Of a stretch of 64,000 bases of DNA, positions 53,155 through 62,003 are shown piece after piece. Below the pieces are notes generated by a model. It did no database searches. It saw nothing but the letters and a program-made list of their open reading frames with translations, and had not been told where the DNA came from. Each line of letters starts with the position of its first letter. Position 1 is the first letter of the stretch. The DNA is from Paenibacillus mellifer (lineage in GTDB: Bacteria > Bacillota > Bacilli > Paenibacillales > Paenibacillaceae), in assembly GCF_023195895.1 (NCBI RefSeq), contig NZ_JALPRK010000008.1, positions 1 to 64,000 on the forward strand. The letters are read 5' to 3'. The position numbers were made by a program, and so were the translations under genes.

Positions 53155-55596
53155 ATGAAATTCGGAGCATTTGACGATCAGCGCAAAGAGTATGTCATCA
53201 ACACGCCGCAAACCCCTTACCCTTGGATCAATTACCTCGGAAATGAGCAATTTTTCGGATTGATCTCCAATACGGCGGGCGGCTACACGTTCTACCGGGA
53301 TGCACGCCTGCGTCGGTTGACTCGGTACCGCTACAACAACATTCCGCTCGACACCGGTGGACGTTATTACTATCTCCGCGACCATGACAACGATGATTTC
53401 TGGACACCGGGCTGGATGCCGGTGAAACGCGAGCTTGATTTCTACGAATGCCGGCACGGTTTGGGGTATACCTCGATTACCGGAGAACGCGGCGGGATTT
53501 CGGTAACGCAATTGGCGTTTATCCCGCTGGGCTATAACGGCGAAGTGCATCGTCTGACGGTGAAAAATACGAGCAACGAGACGAAGAAGGTCTCCCTCTT
53601 CTCTTTTGCCGAGTTCTGCCTATGGAATGCGCAAGACGACATGACCAACTTCCAGCGCAACCTGAGCACGGGCGAAGTGGAAGTGCTGGATTCGGTCATT
53701 TACCACAAAACCGAATACCGCGAACGCCGGAACCATTATGCGTTCTATTCCGTTAACCGTGATATCGACGGCTTTGACACGGATCGCGAATCCTTTGTCG
53801 GTCTGTATAACGGCTTACATGAGCCGCAAGTCGTTGTGGCCGGCAGAGCTTCTAACTCTGTAGCCAGCGGCTGGTCGCCGATCGGCTCGCACGAGGTGAC
53901 GTTGAAGCTTGCTCCGGGCGAGGAACAAAGCCTGATCTTCGTTCTCGGTTACGTTGAGTTGCCGGAAGAAGACAAATGGGAAGCCCCAAGCGTGATCAAC
54001 AAAAAACCAGCCCTCGAGATGATCGCCAAATTCGCCACGGACGCCGACGTCGACCGTGCCTTGGCCGAGCTGGCTTCGTATTGGGACGGCCTGCTGTCCA
54101 AATACCAAATCCAAAGCGGCGACGATAAATTAAACCGCATGGTCAACATCTGGAATCCGTATCAATGTATGGTGACGTTTAACATGTCGCGTTCCGCTTC
54201 CTATTTCGAGTCCGGTATCGGCCGCGGTATGGGCTTCCGCGACTCCAACCAGGATTTGCTTGGCTTCGTGCATCAAATTCCAGAACGCGCCAGAGAGCGG
54301 ATTCTCGACATCGCCGCGACCCAATTTGAAGACGGCAGCGCGTATCATCAATATCAACCGCTGACCAAAAAAGGCAACAACGAGGTCGGCAGCGGCTTCA
54401 ACGATGATCCGTTGTGGCTTGTATCTGGAACCGCCGCTTACATCAAAGAAACCGGCGATCTCAGCATTCTCGACGAGCAAGTGCCATTTGACAGCAACCC
54501 GGATAACACGGCAACGTTGTTTGAGCATTTGAGACGTTCCTTCTACCATGTCGTACACAATCTGGGACCCCATGGCTTGCCGCTGATTGGCCGCGCGGAC
54601 TGGAACGACTGCCTGAACCTGAACTGCTTCTCCAAGGAGCCCGGCGAATCGTTCCAAACGACTGCGAACATCGAAGGCCGCGTCGCCGAATCCGTATTTA
54701 TTGCCGGTTTGTTCGTCTTCGTAGGCCCGGATTTCGCAGAAATCTGCCGCATGCGCGGATTGGACACTGAAGCAACGGATGCCCTCGACTGGATCGAAAA
54801 AATGCGCAAGACAACGCTGGAGCACGGCTTCGACGGCGACTGGTTCCTGCGCGCTTACGATCATTACGGCGAAAAAATCGGCAGTAAAGAAAATGCGGAG
54901 GGACAAATCTTCATCGAGCCGCAAGGCATGTGCGTCATGGCCGGCATCGGCGTTGAAGAAGGTTTGGCAGCCAAAGCGCTTACTTCCGTTGAGGAGCGTC
55001 TTGATACGAAATACGGTATCGTGTTGCAGCAGCCGCCGTATTCGAAATATTATCTGAACCTGGGCGAAATCTCCAGTTACCCGCCAGGGTATAAAGAGAA
55101 CGCCGGGATCTTCTGCCACAACAACCCGTGGATTATGATCGCTGAAACGGTATTAGGACACGGCAACCGGGCGTTTGAAGTGTATGCGAAGATCGCGCCG
55201 GCTTACCTCGAAGAGATCAGCGAAGTCCATCGGATGGAGCCTTACGTCTATTCGCAAATGATCGCCGGTAAAGATGCGGTACGTCACGGCGAAGCGAAGA
55301 ACTCCTGGCTCACCGGTACGGCAGCCTGGAACTACGTAGCAATCACCCAAGCGATCCTCGGTGTTCAAGCGGACTTCGCCGGCCTGAAGGTAGCTCCTTG
55401 TATCCCATCCGCATGGGACGGATACGAAATCACCCGCGTCTTCCGTGGCGACACGTACGTGATTCGCGTGAGCAATCCGAACCACGTAGAAAAAGGCGTG
55501 GCCCGTATCTCCGTCGACGGCAAGGCAATCCAGGGCAACGTCATCGCCCCGGTTGGCGACGGCGGCGTGCATCAAGTTGAAGTTGTTCTCGGATAA
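53155..55596 (+). CDS. cbpA: cellobiose phosphorylase (GH94)
   Basis: 813 residues, the same length class as the Clostridium thermocellum enzyme, and recognisable across its length ([54 protein letters not shown]). It phosphorolyses cellobiose to glucose-1-phosphate and glucose, saving ATP. The GH94 general-acid region is [14 protein letters not shown] (from residue 480; Asp482 and Asp485). The C-terminus MAKGVA-type beta domain is complete. No signal peptide, so it acts inside; no cellobiose transporter is adjacent. Confidence 0.95.
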   Translation: MKFGAFDDQRKEYVINTPQTPYPWINYLGNEQFFGLISNTAGGYTFYRDARLRRLTRYRYNNIPLDTGGRYYYLRDHDNDDFWTPGWMPVKRELDFYECRHGLGYTSITGERGGISVTQLAFIPLGYNGEVHRLTVKNTSNETKKVSLFSFAEFCLWNAQDDMTNFQRNLSTGEVEVLDSVIYHKTEYRERRNHYAFYSVNRDIDGFDTDRESFVGLYNGLHEPQVVVAGRASNSVASGWSPIGSHEVTLKLAPGEEQSLIFVLGYVELPEEDKWEAPSVINKKPALEMIAKFATDADVDRALAELASYWDGLLSKYQIQSGDDKLNRMVNIWNPYQCMVTFNMSRSASYFESGIGRGMGFRDSNQDLLGFVHQIPERARERILDIAATQFEDGSAYHQYQPLTKKGNNEVGSGFNDDPLWLVSGTAAYIKETGDLSILDEQVPFDSNPDNTATLFEHLRRSFYHVVHNLGPHGLPLIGRADWNDCLNLNCFSKEPGESFQTTANIEGRVAESVFIAGLFVFVGPDFAEICRMRGLDTEATDALDWIEKMRKTTLEHGFDGDWFLRAYDHYGEKIGSKENAEGQIFIEPQGMCVMAGIGVEEGLAAKALTSVEERLDTKYGIVLQQPPYSKYYLNLGEISSYPPGYKENAGIFCHNNPWIMIAETVLGHGNRAFEVYAKIAPAYLEEISEVHRMEPYVYSQMIAGKDAVRHGEAKNSWLTGTAAWNYVAITQAILGVQADFAGLKVAPCIPSAWDGYEITRVFRGDTYVIRVSNPNHVEKGVARISVDGKAIQGNVIAPVGDGGVHQVEVVLG

Positions 55597-55605
55597 GAGA
55601 TGAAC

Positions 55606-55645
55606 AAAGCCCTTTCGCTTTCCGCCAGAAAGCTGAAAGGGCTTT
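55606..55645 (+). terminator. hairpin after cellobiose phosphorylase gene
   Basis: AAAGCCCTTTCGCTTTC pairs with GAAAGCTGAAAGGGCTTT (one bulged base), CGCCA loop, 10 bp after the stop. No clear T run follows, so it may protect the 3' end or end transcription only partly. Confidence 0.55.
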
Positions 55646-55693
55646 GCCCATATCGGCCCACCTATAGAATGTTGTAATGATTACAGCATATCC

Positions 55694-55741
55694 GAAAAAA
55701 AGGTACAACCGCTCAAGGATTTCTGAGAGGTTGTACCTTTT
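55694..55741. terminator. bidirectional terminator before the DHA2 pump gene
   Basis: AAAAGGTACAACC (55698-55710) pairs with GGTTGTACCTTTT (55729-55741), with an inner CTCA/TGAG hairpin. Seven A before it give a T tail for the minus-strand pump gene; the plus side is also T-rich. Confidence 0.85.
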
Positions 55742-55758
55742 AATATTTAGGGAAGGAA

Positions 55759-57276
55759 TTAAGCCTTGGCAGGCTTCATGCCGTTTTCCTCTTTGTTTGG
55801 GTCCTGGCCTTCTTTATTCACCTGCACTTTGCGGATAAAGAACGCCAAGACGAAGGCCACCAACGTAATTCCCGTCGCTACGACGAAAGCAAAGTCGATC
55901 CCGTTGATCGTCGCATCACGAGTAATCAAGGCCACTTGCTGTGCATTTGCCGGATCCTTAGGATTGATCCCAGCTGATATAATCATCTCCGTCGCCTTCT
56001 CTTTGGCGCGCGAGGACATGATCGTAACGAGAAGTGCGGTACCCAGCGCGCCAGCGATCGTGCGCAGCGTATTGGACATCGCGGTACCGTGGGCATTCAG
56101 CCGCGCCGGCAGCTGATTGAGGCCGGCTGTCTGAATCGGCATCATCAGCATGGACATCCCAAACATCCGCGCCGTGTACATCAAGATGAGATGCGAATAC
56201 GTCGTGCTGTCGGTCAGATTGCTGAATTCCCAAGTCGTCACCGCCGTGATGGCCAAGCCGATCACCGCCAGCCAGCGTGCGCCGATCCGGTCGAAGATCA
56301 TCCCGGTAATCGGCGACATGATCCCCATCAGAATCGCCCCCGGCATCAACAGCAGCCCGGACTCGAGCGGGGAGAAGCCGCGGATTTTCTGCAGGTAAAT
56401 CGGCAGCAGAATCATCGCCGCATACATCGCCATTGTAATTACGACATTGATGATCGTCGTCAAAGAAAACATGTCGTACTTGAACACGCGGAATTCCAGC
56501 AACGGTTTATCTGATCTCATTTGACGCCATAGGAACACTCCCAGGGCGACAACGCCGACAATCAGGCTGACGACGACTTCCGTCTCGCCCCAGCTTGTGC
56601 TGCCGGCTTCGCTAAACCCATACAACACGCCGCCGAATCCGATCGTCGACAAGACGATCGAAAGGACGTCCAGCTTCGGCCGTCCGACCTGGGTTACATT
56701 CTTCATGAAGATAAAACCCAGAAAGATCGACAAAATCGCAAACGGCAAAATGATCCAAAACAAGACGTTCCAGGGATGATGCTCAATCACCCAGCCGGAA
56801 AGCGTCGGACCTACCGCAGGTGCGAAAATCATGGCGATCCCCATCATCCCCATCGCCTGACCGCGTTTCTCAATTGGAAAAATCGTCAGGAATACAACGG
56901 TCATCAGCGGCATCAGTACGCCGGCTCCGGCAGCCTGGACCAACCGTCCGGCGAGCACAAGCTCGAAGCTGGAGCCGATTCCGCAAATAAACGTGCCGGC
57001 CGAGAACAAAATCATCGCGGAGATAAACAGCATCCGCGTCGTGAAACGTTCCATCAAAAAGGCGCTGATTGGAATCAAGACGCCGTTCACCAGCATAAAT
57101 CCGGTCGACAGCCATTGGATGGTAGTTGCTCCCACACCCAAGTCGTCCATCATCTGCGGTAGGGCAACGTTCATTAAGGTTTGGTTCAAAATCGAAACAA
57201 ACGCCCCGATCAAGAGCGCCATGACGATGGGCCATCTCTTGAAATTCACGTCCTGTACAGCCGCTTCATGGTTCAT
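55759..57276 (-). CDS. MFS multidrug exporter, DHA2 family (14 helices)
   Basis: 505 residues, 14 predicted helices. Marks of the EmrB/QacA/LmrB branch: NQTLMNVALPQMMDDLGV, then TIQWLSTGFMLVNGVLIPISAFLMERF, GRLVQAAGAGVLMPLMTVVFLTIFP and the motif C-like MMGIAMIFAPAVGPTLSGWVIEH. It exports drugs or lipophilic compounds by proton antiport. Overlap of 11 bp with the upstream MarR gene makes it the second gene of a MarR-controlled operon. Confidence 0.93.
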   Translation of the reverse strand: MNHEAAVQDVNFKRWPIVMALLIGAFVSILNQTLMNVALPQMMDDLGVGATTIQWLSTGFMLVNGVLIPISAFLMERFTTRMLFISAMILFSAGTFICGIGSSFELVLAGRLVQAAGAGVLMPLMTVVFLTIFPIEKRGQAMGMMGIAMIFAPAVGPTLSGWVIEHHPWNVLFWIILPFAILSIFLGFIFMKNVTQVGRPKLDVLSIVLSTIGFGGVLYGFSEAGSTSWGETEVVVSLIVGVVALGVFLWRQMRSDKPLLEFRVFKYDMFSLTTIINVVITMAMYAAMILLPIYLQKIRGFSPLESGLLLMPGAILMGIMSPITGMIFDRIGARWLAVIGLAITAVTTWEFSNLTDSTTYSHLILMYTARMFGMSMLMMPIQTAGLNQLPARLNAHGTAMSNTLRTIAGALGTALLVTIMSSRAKEKATEMIISAGINPKDPANAQQVALITRDATINGIDFAFVVATGITLVAFVLAFFIRKVQVNKEGQDPNKEENGMKPAKA

Positions 57277-57718
57277 TGGTTTCTTCTCTCACTTTCTCTA
57301 ATGACTCAATAATTTTGTGATGCGTTTGCAGCATATGGTCGATGTCTCTCCCGGATGTCTCCAGAACGGTTGTAATCGCCTTCGTATATTCAAGGTCCGT
57401 CAGCTGATAAACCTCCATCCCTTTGTCCGTAATCTGCAAGGCAACCGATCTTCGGTCGCTATCCAAACGTGCGCGCACCACCAGTCCTGCTTTCACCAAC
57501 CGATCGATCACTCCGCTGACCGTACTGTTCCCCATCCGCATTTGATCGGCAAGCTCGGTGACGCCGATTTGCGGGTTGTTCTGAATCCTTTTCAACACCA
57601 TGAATTGGATACCGGTGATGCCGAAGGGCTCGGCCTGTTTGGATAACAGTTGGTAAAAAGCCCTCTTGACCTCGCGAAAGGATTCCACGATCTCATGCAT
57701 GCGTTGCTTTTGATCCAA
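57266..57718 (-). CDS. MarR family regulator of the DHA2 pump
   Basis: 150 residues from TTG 57718 (AAAGGATGAGAGCTGC upstream). The winged helix runs through GVTELADQMRMGNSTVSGVIDRLVKAGLVVRARLDSDRRSVALQITDKG. It resembles B. subtilis LmrA/YxaF-neighbour type MarR proteins only in general form. It overlaps the pump gene by 11 bp, and an 18-bp perfect palindrome lies 39 bp upstream of its start. Confidence 0.92.
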   Translation of the reverse strand: MDQKQRMHEIVESFREVKRAFYQLLSKQAEPFGITGIQFMVLKRIQNNPQIGVTELADQMRMGNSTVSGVIDRLVKAGLVVRARLDSDRRSVALQITDKGMEVYQLTDLEYTKAITTVLETSGRDIDHMLQTHHKIIESLEKVREETNEP

Positions 57719-57756
57719 GCAGCTCTCATCCTTTAAATTTTTGTTTTATGATTTAA

Positions 57757-57774
57757 TATTTCGTATACGAAATA
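57757..57774. promoter_or_regulatory. operator of the marR-DHA2 operon (18-bp perfect palindrome)
   Basis: TATTTCGTATACGAAATA, perfect over 18 bp. It lies downstream of the promoter -10 (57787-57792), near +10 to +30 on the minus strand, where a bound MarR dimer would block transcription. Confidence 0.8.
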
Positions 57775-57786
57775 ATCCATGACTTT

Positions 57787-57815
57787 ATTTAACAAAGGTT
57801 CAAGTTTAATGTCAA
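57787..57815 (-). promoter_or_regulatory. promoter of the marR-DHA2 operon
   Basis: Minus strand TTGACA (57810-57815), 17 bp, TTAAAT (57787-57792): perfect -35, fair -10, ideal spacing. Confidence 0.6.
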
Positions 57816-57916
57816 TAAGAAAATTACAAGCCCCGAGGTTCGGCAAAAACAGAACTTTTTCAACTTTGGGTTAGCATTTCTCGGAATATTTCGTCCTATA
57901 CCCCTGGCATCATGGA

Positions 57917-57925
57917 TGATATAAT
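57917..57925 (+). promoter_or_regulatory. extended -10 promoter of the chemoreceptor gene
   Basis: TGATATAAT (TGn plus a perfect -10), 42 bp before the start. No good -35 and no SigmaD-type motif, unlike many flagellar chemotaxis genes. Confidence 0.5.
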
Positions 57926-57967
57926 TATGGTAGAATTCACCTATTACTTAAGGAGGACATGAATCTC

Positions 57968-59218
57968 ATGACATGGTTCAACAGACTTCCCTTATCCGGA
58001 AAGATCTCCGCCGCGTGTTACCTCGTGGCTGCGCTCTTTGCCGTCCCCTCGCTGATTGTCTTCATCGTGCTGGGACACATTGTCATCGGGATCTTAATGA
58101 TCGCCGTATTGGCAGCGCTTACCTTACCTCTTTCACGTTATCTCCAGAAAGCGCTTACGGGGTCCTTCGATGATATCACCAGCGCTTCCGCAAAAATCGC
58201 CAAAGGCGACTTTACCAGTCGAATCATGGAGTCCGGAGGCATGGACGATCTTAGCCGCTCCTTCAACAGCATGGTGGACAAGCTCCGTAAAATTCTGCAG
58301 GAGACCTCGGATATCACTCGTAAGGTGATGGATTCCAGCCGGAGTATTTCCGATCGCAACCAAGAGCTAATCGAAGTCATGACCCAAGTCACCCACTCCT
58401 CCAGCGAGCTGGCGTTGGGCGCGAATGCCATCTCCGAAGACGTCAGCGGCATGAAAGACGCGATCGGCGAAATTGAACAAAAGGTCAGCAATTACACCGA
58501 TTCTACTCGTGAAATGAATCAACGGTCCGACGAAATGATTCAGCTGGTAGAACGCGGACGCGACTCCGTCTCGCGGCAGGCGGACGGCATGCGCAAGAAC
58601 ATCGAAGCGACTGAAAAAGTTGCCGATTCCATCGAGGCATTAGCCAAGAACGCGCAAGGCATAACTAAAATTACCGCGACCATTTCGGAAATTGCCGAAC
58701 AGACCAACCTGTTGTCGCTGAACGCCTCTATTGAAGCTGCACGGGCAGGTGAGCACGGAGCTGGGTTTGCTGTAGTTGCGCACGAAGTACGCAAGCTGGC
58801 CGAAGAATCAACCGCATCAACCAAAGAGGTATTCAATTTGGTTCGGAGCATCGAACTGGATGTGAAGCAAGCGGGGCAGAACATCAAAATCAATGAAGAA
58901 GTCGTTCGACAACAAAGCGAAATGATCCGCGAAGCGGAGCAAATCTTCCAAGATATCGTCCAAAGCGTTCAGTACATCAGCGGGGAAATCGCCGCGTTCT
59001 CCAGGGAAAGTGAAGCGATGCTGGAAAGTGCGCAGAACATTTCTTCCTCGATTCAGAACATTTCTGCGATCACTGAGGAGTCCGCTGCGGGCACTGAACA
59101 AGTATCGGCTTCCATGAACGAGCAAATCACCTCGATCCGGGCCATGGCCGAGGAATCCGAAGCGATGAAAAATGCCGTGTTCCAGCTGCAAAAGACGATA
59201 CATATCTTCAAGTTTTGA
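57968..59218 (+). CDS. methyl-accepting chemotaxis protein without extracellular sensor domain
   Basis: 416 residues from ATG 57968; AAGGAGG sits 11 bp upstream, and the ATG at 57959 is too near it. Two membrane helices (about 15-36 and 38-56) are joined by only a couple of residues, so there is no periplasmic ligand-binding domain. A HAMP domain follows (57-110), then a coiled-coil signalling domain with tip [40 protein letters not shown] that contacts CheA and CheW. It may sense membrane state or an inside signal. Ends at a terminator. Confidence 0.92.
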   Translation: MTWFNRLPLSGKISAACYLVAALFAVPSLIVFIVLGHIVIGILMIAVLAALTLPLSRYLQKALTGSFDDITSASAKIAKGDFTSRIMESGGMDDLSRSFNSMVDKLRKILQETSDITRKVMDSSRSISDRNQELIEVMTQVTHSSSELALGANAISEDVSGMKDAIGEIEQKVSNYTDSTREMNQRSDEMIQLVERGRDSVSRQADGMRKNIEATEKVADSIEALAKNAQGITKITATISEIAEQTNLLSLNASIEAARAGEHGAGFAVVAHEVRKLAEESTASTKEVFNLVRSIELDVKQAGQNIKINEEVVRQQSEMIREAEQIFQDIVQSVQYISGEIAAFSRESEAMLESAQNISSSIQNISAITEESAAGTEQVSASMNEQITSIRAMAEESEAMKNAVFQLQKTIHIFKF

Positions 59219-59233
59219 TCGACGCTGCAAAGG

Positions 59234-59269
59234 CCCAGCCCTCCTCTCGAATAGGGGCTGGGTTTTTTT
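59234..59269 (+). terminator. terminator after the chemoreceptor gene
   Basis: A perfect 8-bp stem CCCAGCCC/GGGCTGGG (59234-59241 with 59255-59262) followed by seven T, 16 bp after the stop. Confidence 0.9.
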
Positions 59270-59335
59270 CGTTTTTTCGGTAAGATAAGAGAGACCTCGA
59301 AACGGCTCCCGCTCCTCCTGACGAAAAGACCGTAG

Positions 59336-59640
59336 CGAGATGGACCGCTGCTCAATTTGATTCGGGAGGATGCTGTACTCATCTCCGACGGAGGGGGAAA
59401 AGTCCGGGCAGCCATCCACCTCATTCTGTCGACGGAGCGCGTTGTTGCATTTTGGCAAGGCATTCAGGCCAAAGACTCCTTGCAAGGCGAGCTAATTCCG
59501 ATGCGGATCAACGGAGAGATCGGACTGGTCCATTACCGCGATGGACATGTGATTCACGTTATTCTGTTTGAGAGGGATTCACAAGGCCGAATCCGACGTT
59601 TCTCCCCTTGTCTTACCTATGTAAGCAAATCGTCTACTGG
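59336..59640 (+). pseudogene. fragment of an ECF41/SigJ-type sigma factor (C-terminal SnoaL-like part)
   Basis: Reading + from just after a stop at 59333-59335: LLNLIREDAVLISDGGGKVRA, then ERVVAFWQGI, MRINGEIGLVHYRDGHVIHVILFE and GRIRRF. This matches the C-terminal regulatory domain of ECF41-type (SigJ) sigma factors, including the DGGGKV motif, as I know the family. All sigma region 2 and 4 sequence is missing, and the reading frame runs into the terminator of the alpha-galactosidase gene. The 470-bp gap 59219-59690 contains this remnant, the two terminators and nothing else I can support. Confidence 0.7.
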
Positions 59641-59645
59641 CGAGC

Positions 59646-59684
59646 AAAAAGACCTGAAGGAATGTAGCCTGCTTCAGGTCTTTT
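59646..59684. terminator. terminator of the alpha-galactosidase gene
   Basis: AAAAAGACCTGAAG (59646-59659) pairs with CTTCAGGTCTTTT (59672-59684). On the minus strand it lies 7 bp after the GH36 stop with a run of five T; it works both ways. Confidence 0.85.
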
Positions 59685-59690
59685 CGTATC

Positions 59691-61883
59691 TTATCGCTTC
59701 GCTTTCAATCGAACCATCTTGCTGCTGAAGTCGCCGCGCACCGAGGCCATGGATAAGCCGGCGCTCATCAAGCGATCCCCGCCATACACTTCGCCGCTTC
59801 CAGCCACCTCATAATCTTTAGCCGGGTCAAGCCCTTGCAGTTTGACGCTGCGCAATGGGCCGTTAGGTTCTGCGAGCACCCGAAAATAGAACAATATTGC
59901 GTCCTCCTGGTCCGGGCTAACAAACATCCAAGCCGTCTCATTGCCTTCGAACGGGCTTTGCAGACGATACAGGTCGCCTTGCTGAACCAATCCGCGAATT
60001 TCTTTGTACATCGCAATCTGGCGTTTGGCCGTTTCCTTCTCCTCGTCCGTAAACCGAGTGAGATCCAATTCGTAGCCGAAATTGCCGGACATCGCCACGT
60101 CCCCCCGGAACGTCAACGGTGTCGTCCGCTCCACTTGATGGTTCGGTACGGCGGAGATATGCGCGCCCATTGTCGAAACGGGATAGACGATGCTGGTGCC
60201 GTATTGGATTTTCAAGCGTTCCGCTGCATCTGTATCATCGCTCGTCCACGTTTGCGGCATGTAATACAACATGCCCGGGTCAAACCGCCCGCCGCCGCCG
60301 GAGCAGCTTTCGAACAAAATATGTGGAAATCCGCTTGTCAAACGCTCCAAGAGTTCGTACAACCCCAGCATGTAACGGTGGGCGACTTCTCCCTGCCGCT
60401 CGGCTTGAATCGCCGCCGATCCGATCTCCGTCATGTTCCGGTTCATATCCCATTTGACGTATGTGATCGGCACTGTGGAGAAGATATCGTTCAAGCGCTC
60501 ATACAAGTACTGGCGCACATCGCTGCGCGACATATCCAACACCAGCTGGTCGCGGGCTTCCGTACGTCGCCGTCCCGGGACATGAAGGCACCAGTCGGGA
60601 TGGGCCCGGTACAAATCGCTGTCCGGGGAGACCATTTCCGGCTCGAACCAAAGGCCAAACTGCAGTCCGTTCTCCTTCACACGATGGGCTAAGTCCGCCA
60701 ACCCGTCGGGCAGCTTGCGGCGGTCTTCGAACCAGTCGCCAAGCGAGCTGTTATCGCGGTCGCGCCGACCAAACCAGCCGTCATCCAACACAAACAGCTC
60801 AATACCCAGCTTGCTGCCCTCTTTGGCGATGGCTTCTATTTTGTCCGCATTGAAATCGAAATACGTTGCTTCCCAGTTGTTGACGAGAATTGGCCGCTCC
60901 TGATCGCGGAATTGCCCGCGGCATAACCGGGTCCGGTACAGTCGGTGATAGGTGCGGGACATCCCACCCAGCCCTTCAGCCGAATATACAAGCACCGCCT
61001 CCGGCGTTTGAAAACTCTCCCCCGGTGCCAGCTTCCAATTGAAATCAAACGGGTTGATTCCGATTGAGACACGGGTGGTCCCGAATTGCTCGACTTCAGC
61101 TTCAGCGGTGAAGTTCCCGCTGTAGACCAAGCTGAACCCGTAAACCTCGCCTCGCTGCTCCGTCGCATCTGGCCGCAGTAACGCCAGGAACGGATTCTGC
61201 TGGTGGGAGCTAGAACCGCGGCGGCTGCTGATCCCGGTAACTCCCGGAGCCAGCCGTCTACGCTGCACATGGCGTTCGCGTGCCCAGGCACCGGACAGGT
61301 ATAATGCATCATAAGAAACGTCCGGGAAATCAACCGAGGCGCTAAGTGCGCGCTCCAGTTGGATCGGTTCGCCGCTCTCGTTCCGAAGCTGAGCTGATCT
61401 GGCGATAGCGTCGAAATCGGTAAACACGGTGTAGCTTAATACAATGGACAACCCGGAGACGCGATCCTCCAGCTCCAGCTCCAACGTTTCCGCTTCACGG
61501 TCCTGCTCGGTGTAAACGGATGGCAGCCCCTCGAGTACCGGCTTACCCGGAAGGATCCGGTGGGAACGGTATGTCAGCTCCGTCGCCCGAGTTCCGTTAG
61601 CAAGCCGCACTTGATAAGCCGGGCTCCGAAAGTCGCTTGTCCCGTATTGTGGGTATTCCTGCGGGAGGGAGTCCAGCGAGATCGATTTGTCCTCCGGGAT
61701 CGGGTTCGGGCTGAACGATGCTCGCTCCTGGAAGGTTAGCAAGCCTTCGAGATTACTGTCGTGACGCAGTTTGGCGCCGAAATACGCATGCGCGGGATAT
61801 CCATGTACCAATTGAATCAGATAACTCGTATTGCGAGATTGCAAATGGAAAAGGCCTTTCGCTTCATCGAAAAAGATAGGCAT
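59691..61883 (-). CDS. alpha-galactosidase (GH36)
   Basis: 730 residues from ATG 61883 (AGGAGGATCGCCAA upstream); a longer frame lacks a site. It releases alpha-galactose from melibiose, raffinose and related sugars. An N-terminal beta supersandwich (to about 330) precedes the barrel. VKWDMNRN holds the nucleophile Asp479 and TWTSDDTDAAERL the acid/base Asp549, both at positions matching Geobacillus AgaA/AgaB. CSGGGGRFDPGML is the substrate-binding loop. No signal peptide: an intracellular enzyme. No adjacent transporter or regulator. Confidence 0.95.
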   Translation of the reverse strand: MPIFFDEAKGLFHLQSRNTSYLIQLVHGYPAHAYFGAKLRHDSNLEGLLTFQERASFSPNPIPEDKSISLDSLPQEYPQYGTSDFRSPAYQVRLANGTRATELTYRSHRILPGKPVLEGLPSVYTEQDREAETLELELEDRVSGLSIVLSYTVFTDFDAIARSAQLRNESGEPIQLERALSASVDFPDVSYDALYLSGAWARERHVQRRRLAPGVTGISSRRGSSSHQQNPFLALLRPDATEQRGEVYGFSLVYSGNFTAEAEVEQFGTTRVSIGINPFDFNWKLAPGESFQTPEAVLVYSAEGLGGMSRTYHRLYRTRLCRGQFRDQERPILVNNWEATYFDFNADKIEAIAKEGSKLGIELFVLDDGWFGRRDRDNSSLGDWFEDRRKLPDGLADLAHRVKENGLQFGLWFEPEMVSPDSDLYRAHPDWCLHVPGRRRTEARDQLVLDMSRSDVRQYLYERLNDIFSTVPITYVKWDMNRNMTEIGSAAIQAERQGEVAHRYMLGLYELLERLTSGFPHILFESCSGGGGRFDPGMLYYMPQTWTSDDTDAAERLKIQYGTSIVYPVSTMGAHISAVPNHQVERTTPLTFRGDVAMSGNFGYELDLTRFTDEEKETAKRQIAMYKEIRGLVQQGDLYRLQSPFEGNETAWMFVSPDQEDAILFYFRVLAEPNGPLRSVKLQGLDPAKDYEVAGSGEVYGGDRLMSAGLSMASVRGDFSSKMVRLKAKR

Positions 61884-62003
61884 TTGGCGATCCTCCTGGT
61901 AGGTTCTCTTCTGATTATACTTACATTCATCTTCCTTCATTCTACTATCATACCCAGGAGGAGTAACGAGAATAAAGTGATCTTCTATATGGACTTTTGT
62001 GAT

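Noticed and set aside
57840..57930. SigmaD or ECF promoter for the chemoreceptor gene
   Set aside because: No correctly spaced -35 and -10 elements of those types; only the extended -10 fits.
59357..59728. 123-codon frame as an intact gene
   Set aside because: No ribosome binding site, sigma core missing, and the 3' end runs through the terminator into the alpha-galactosidase gene. Treated as a remnant.
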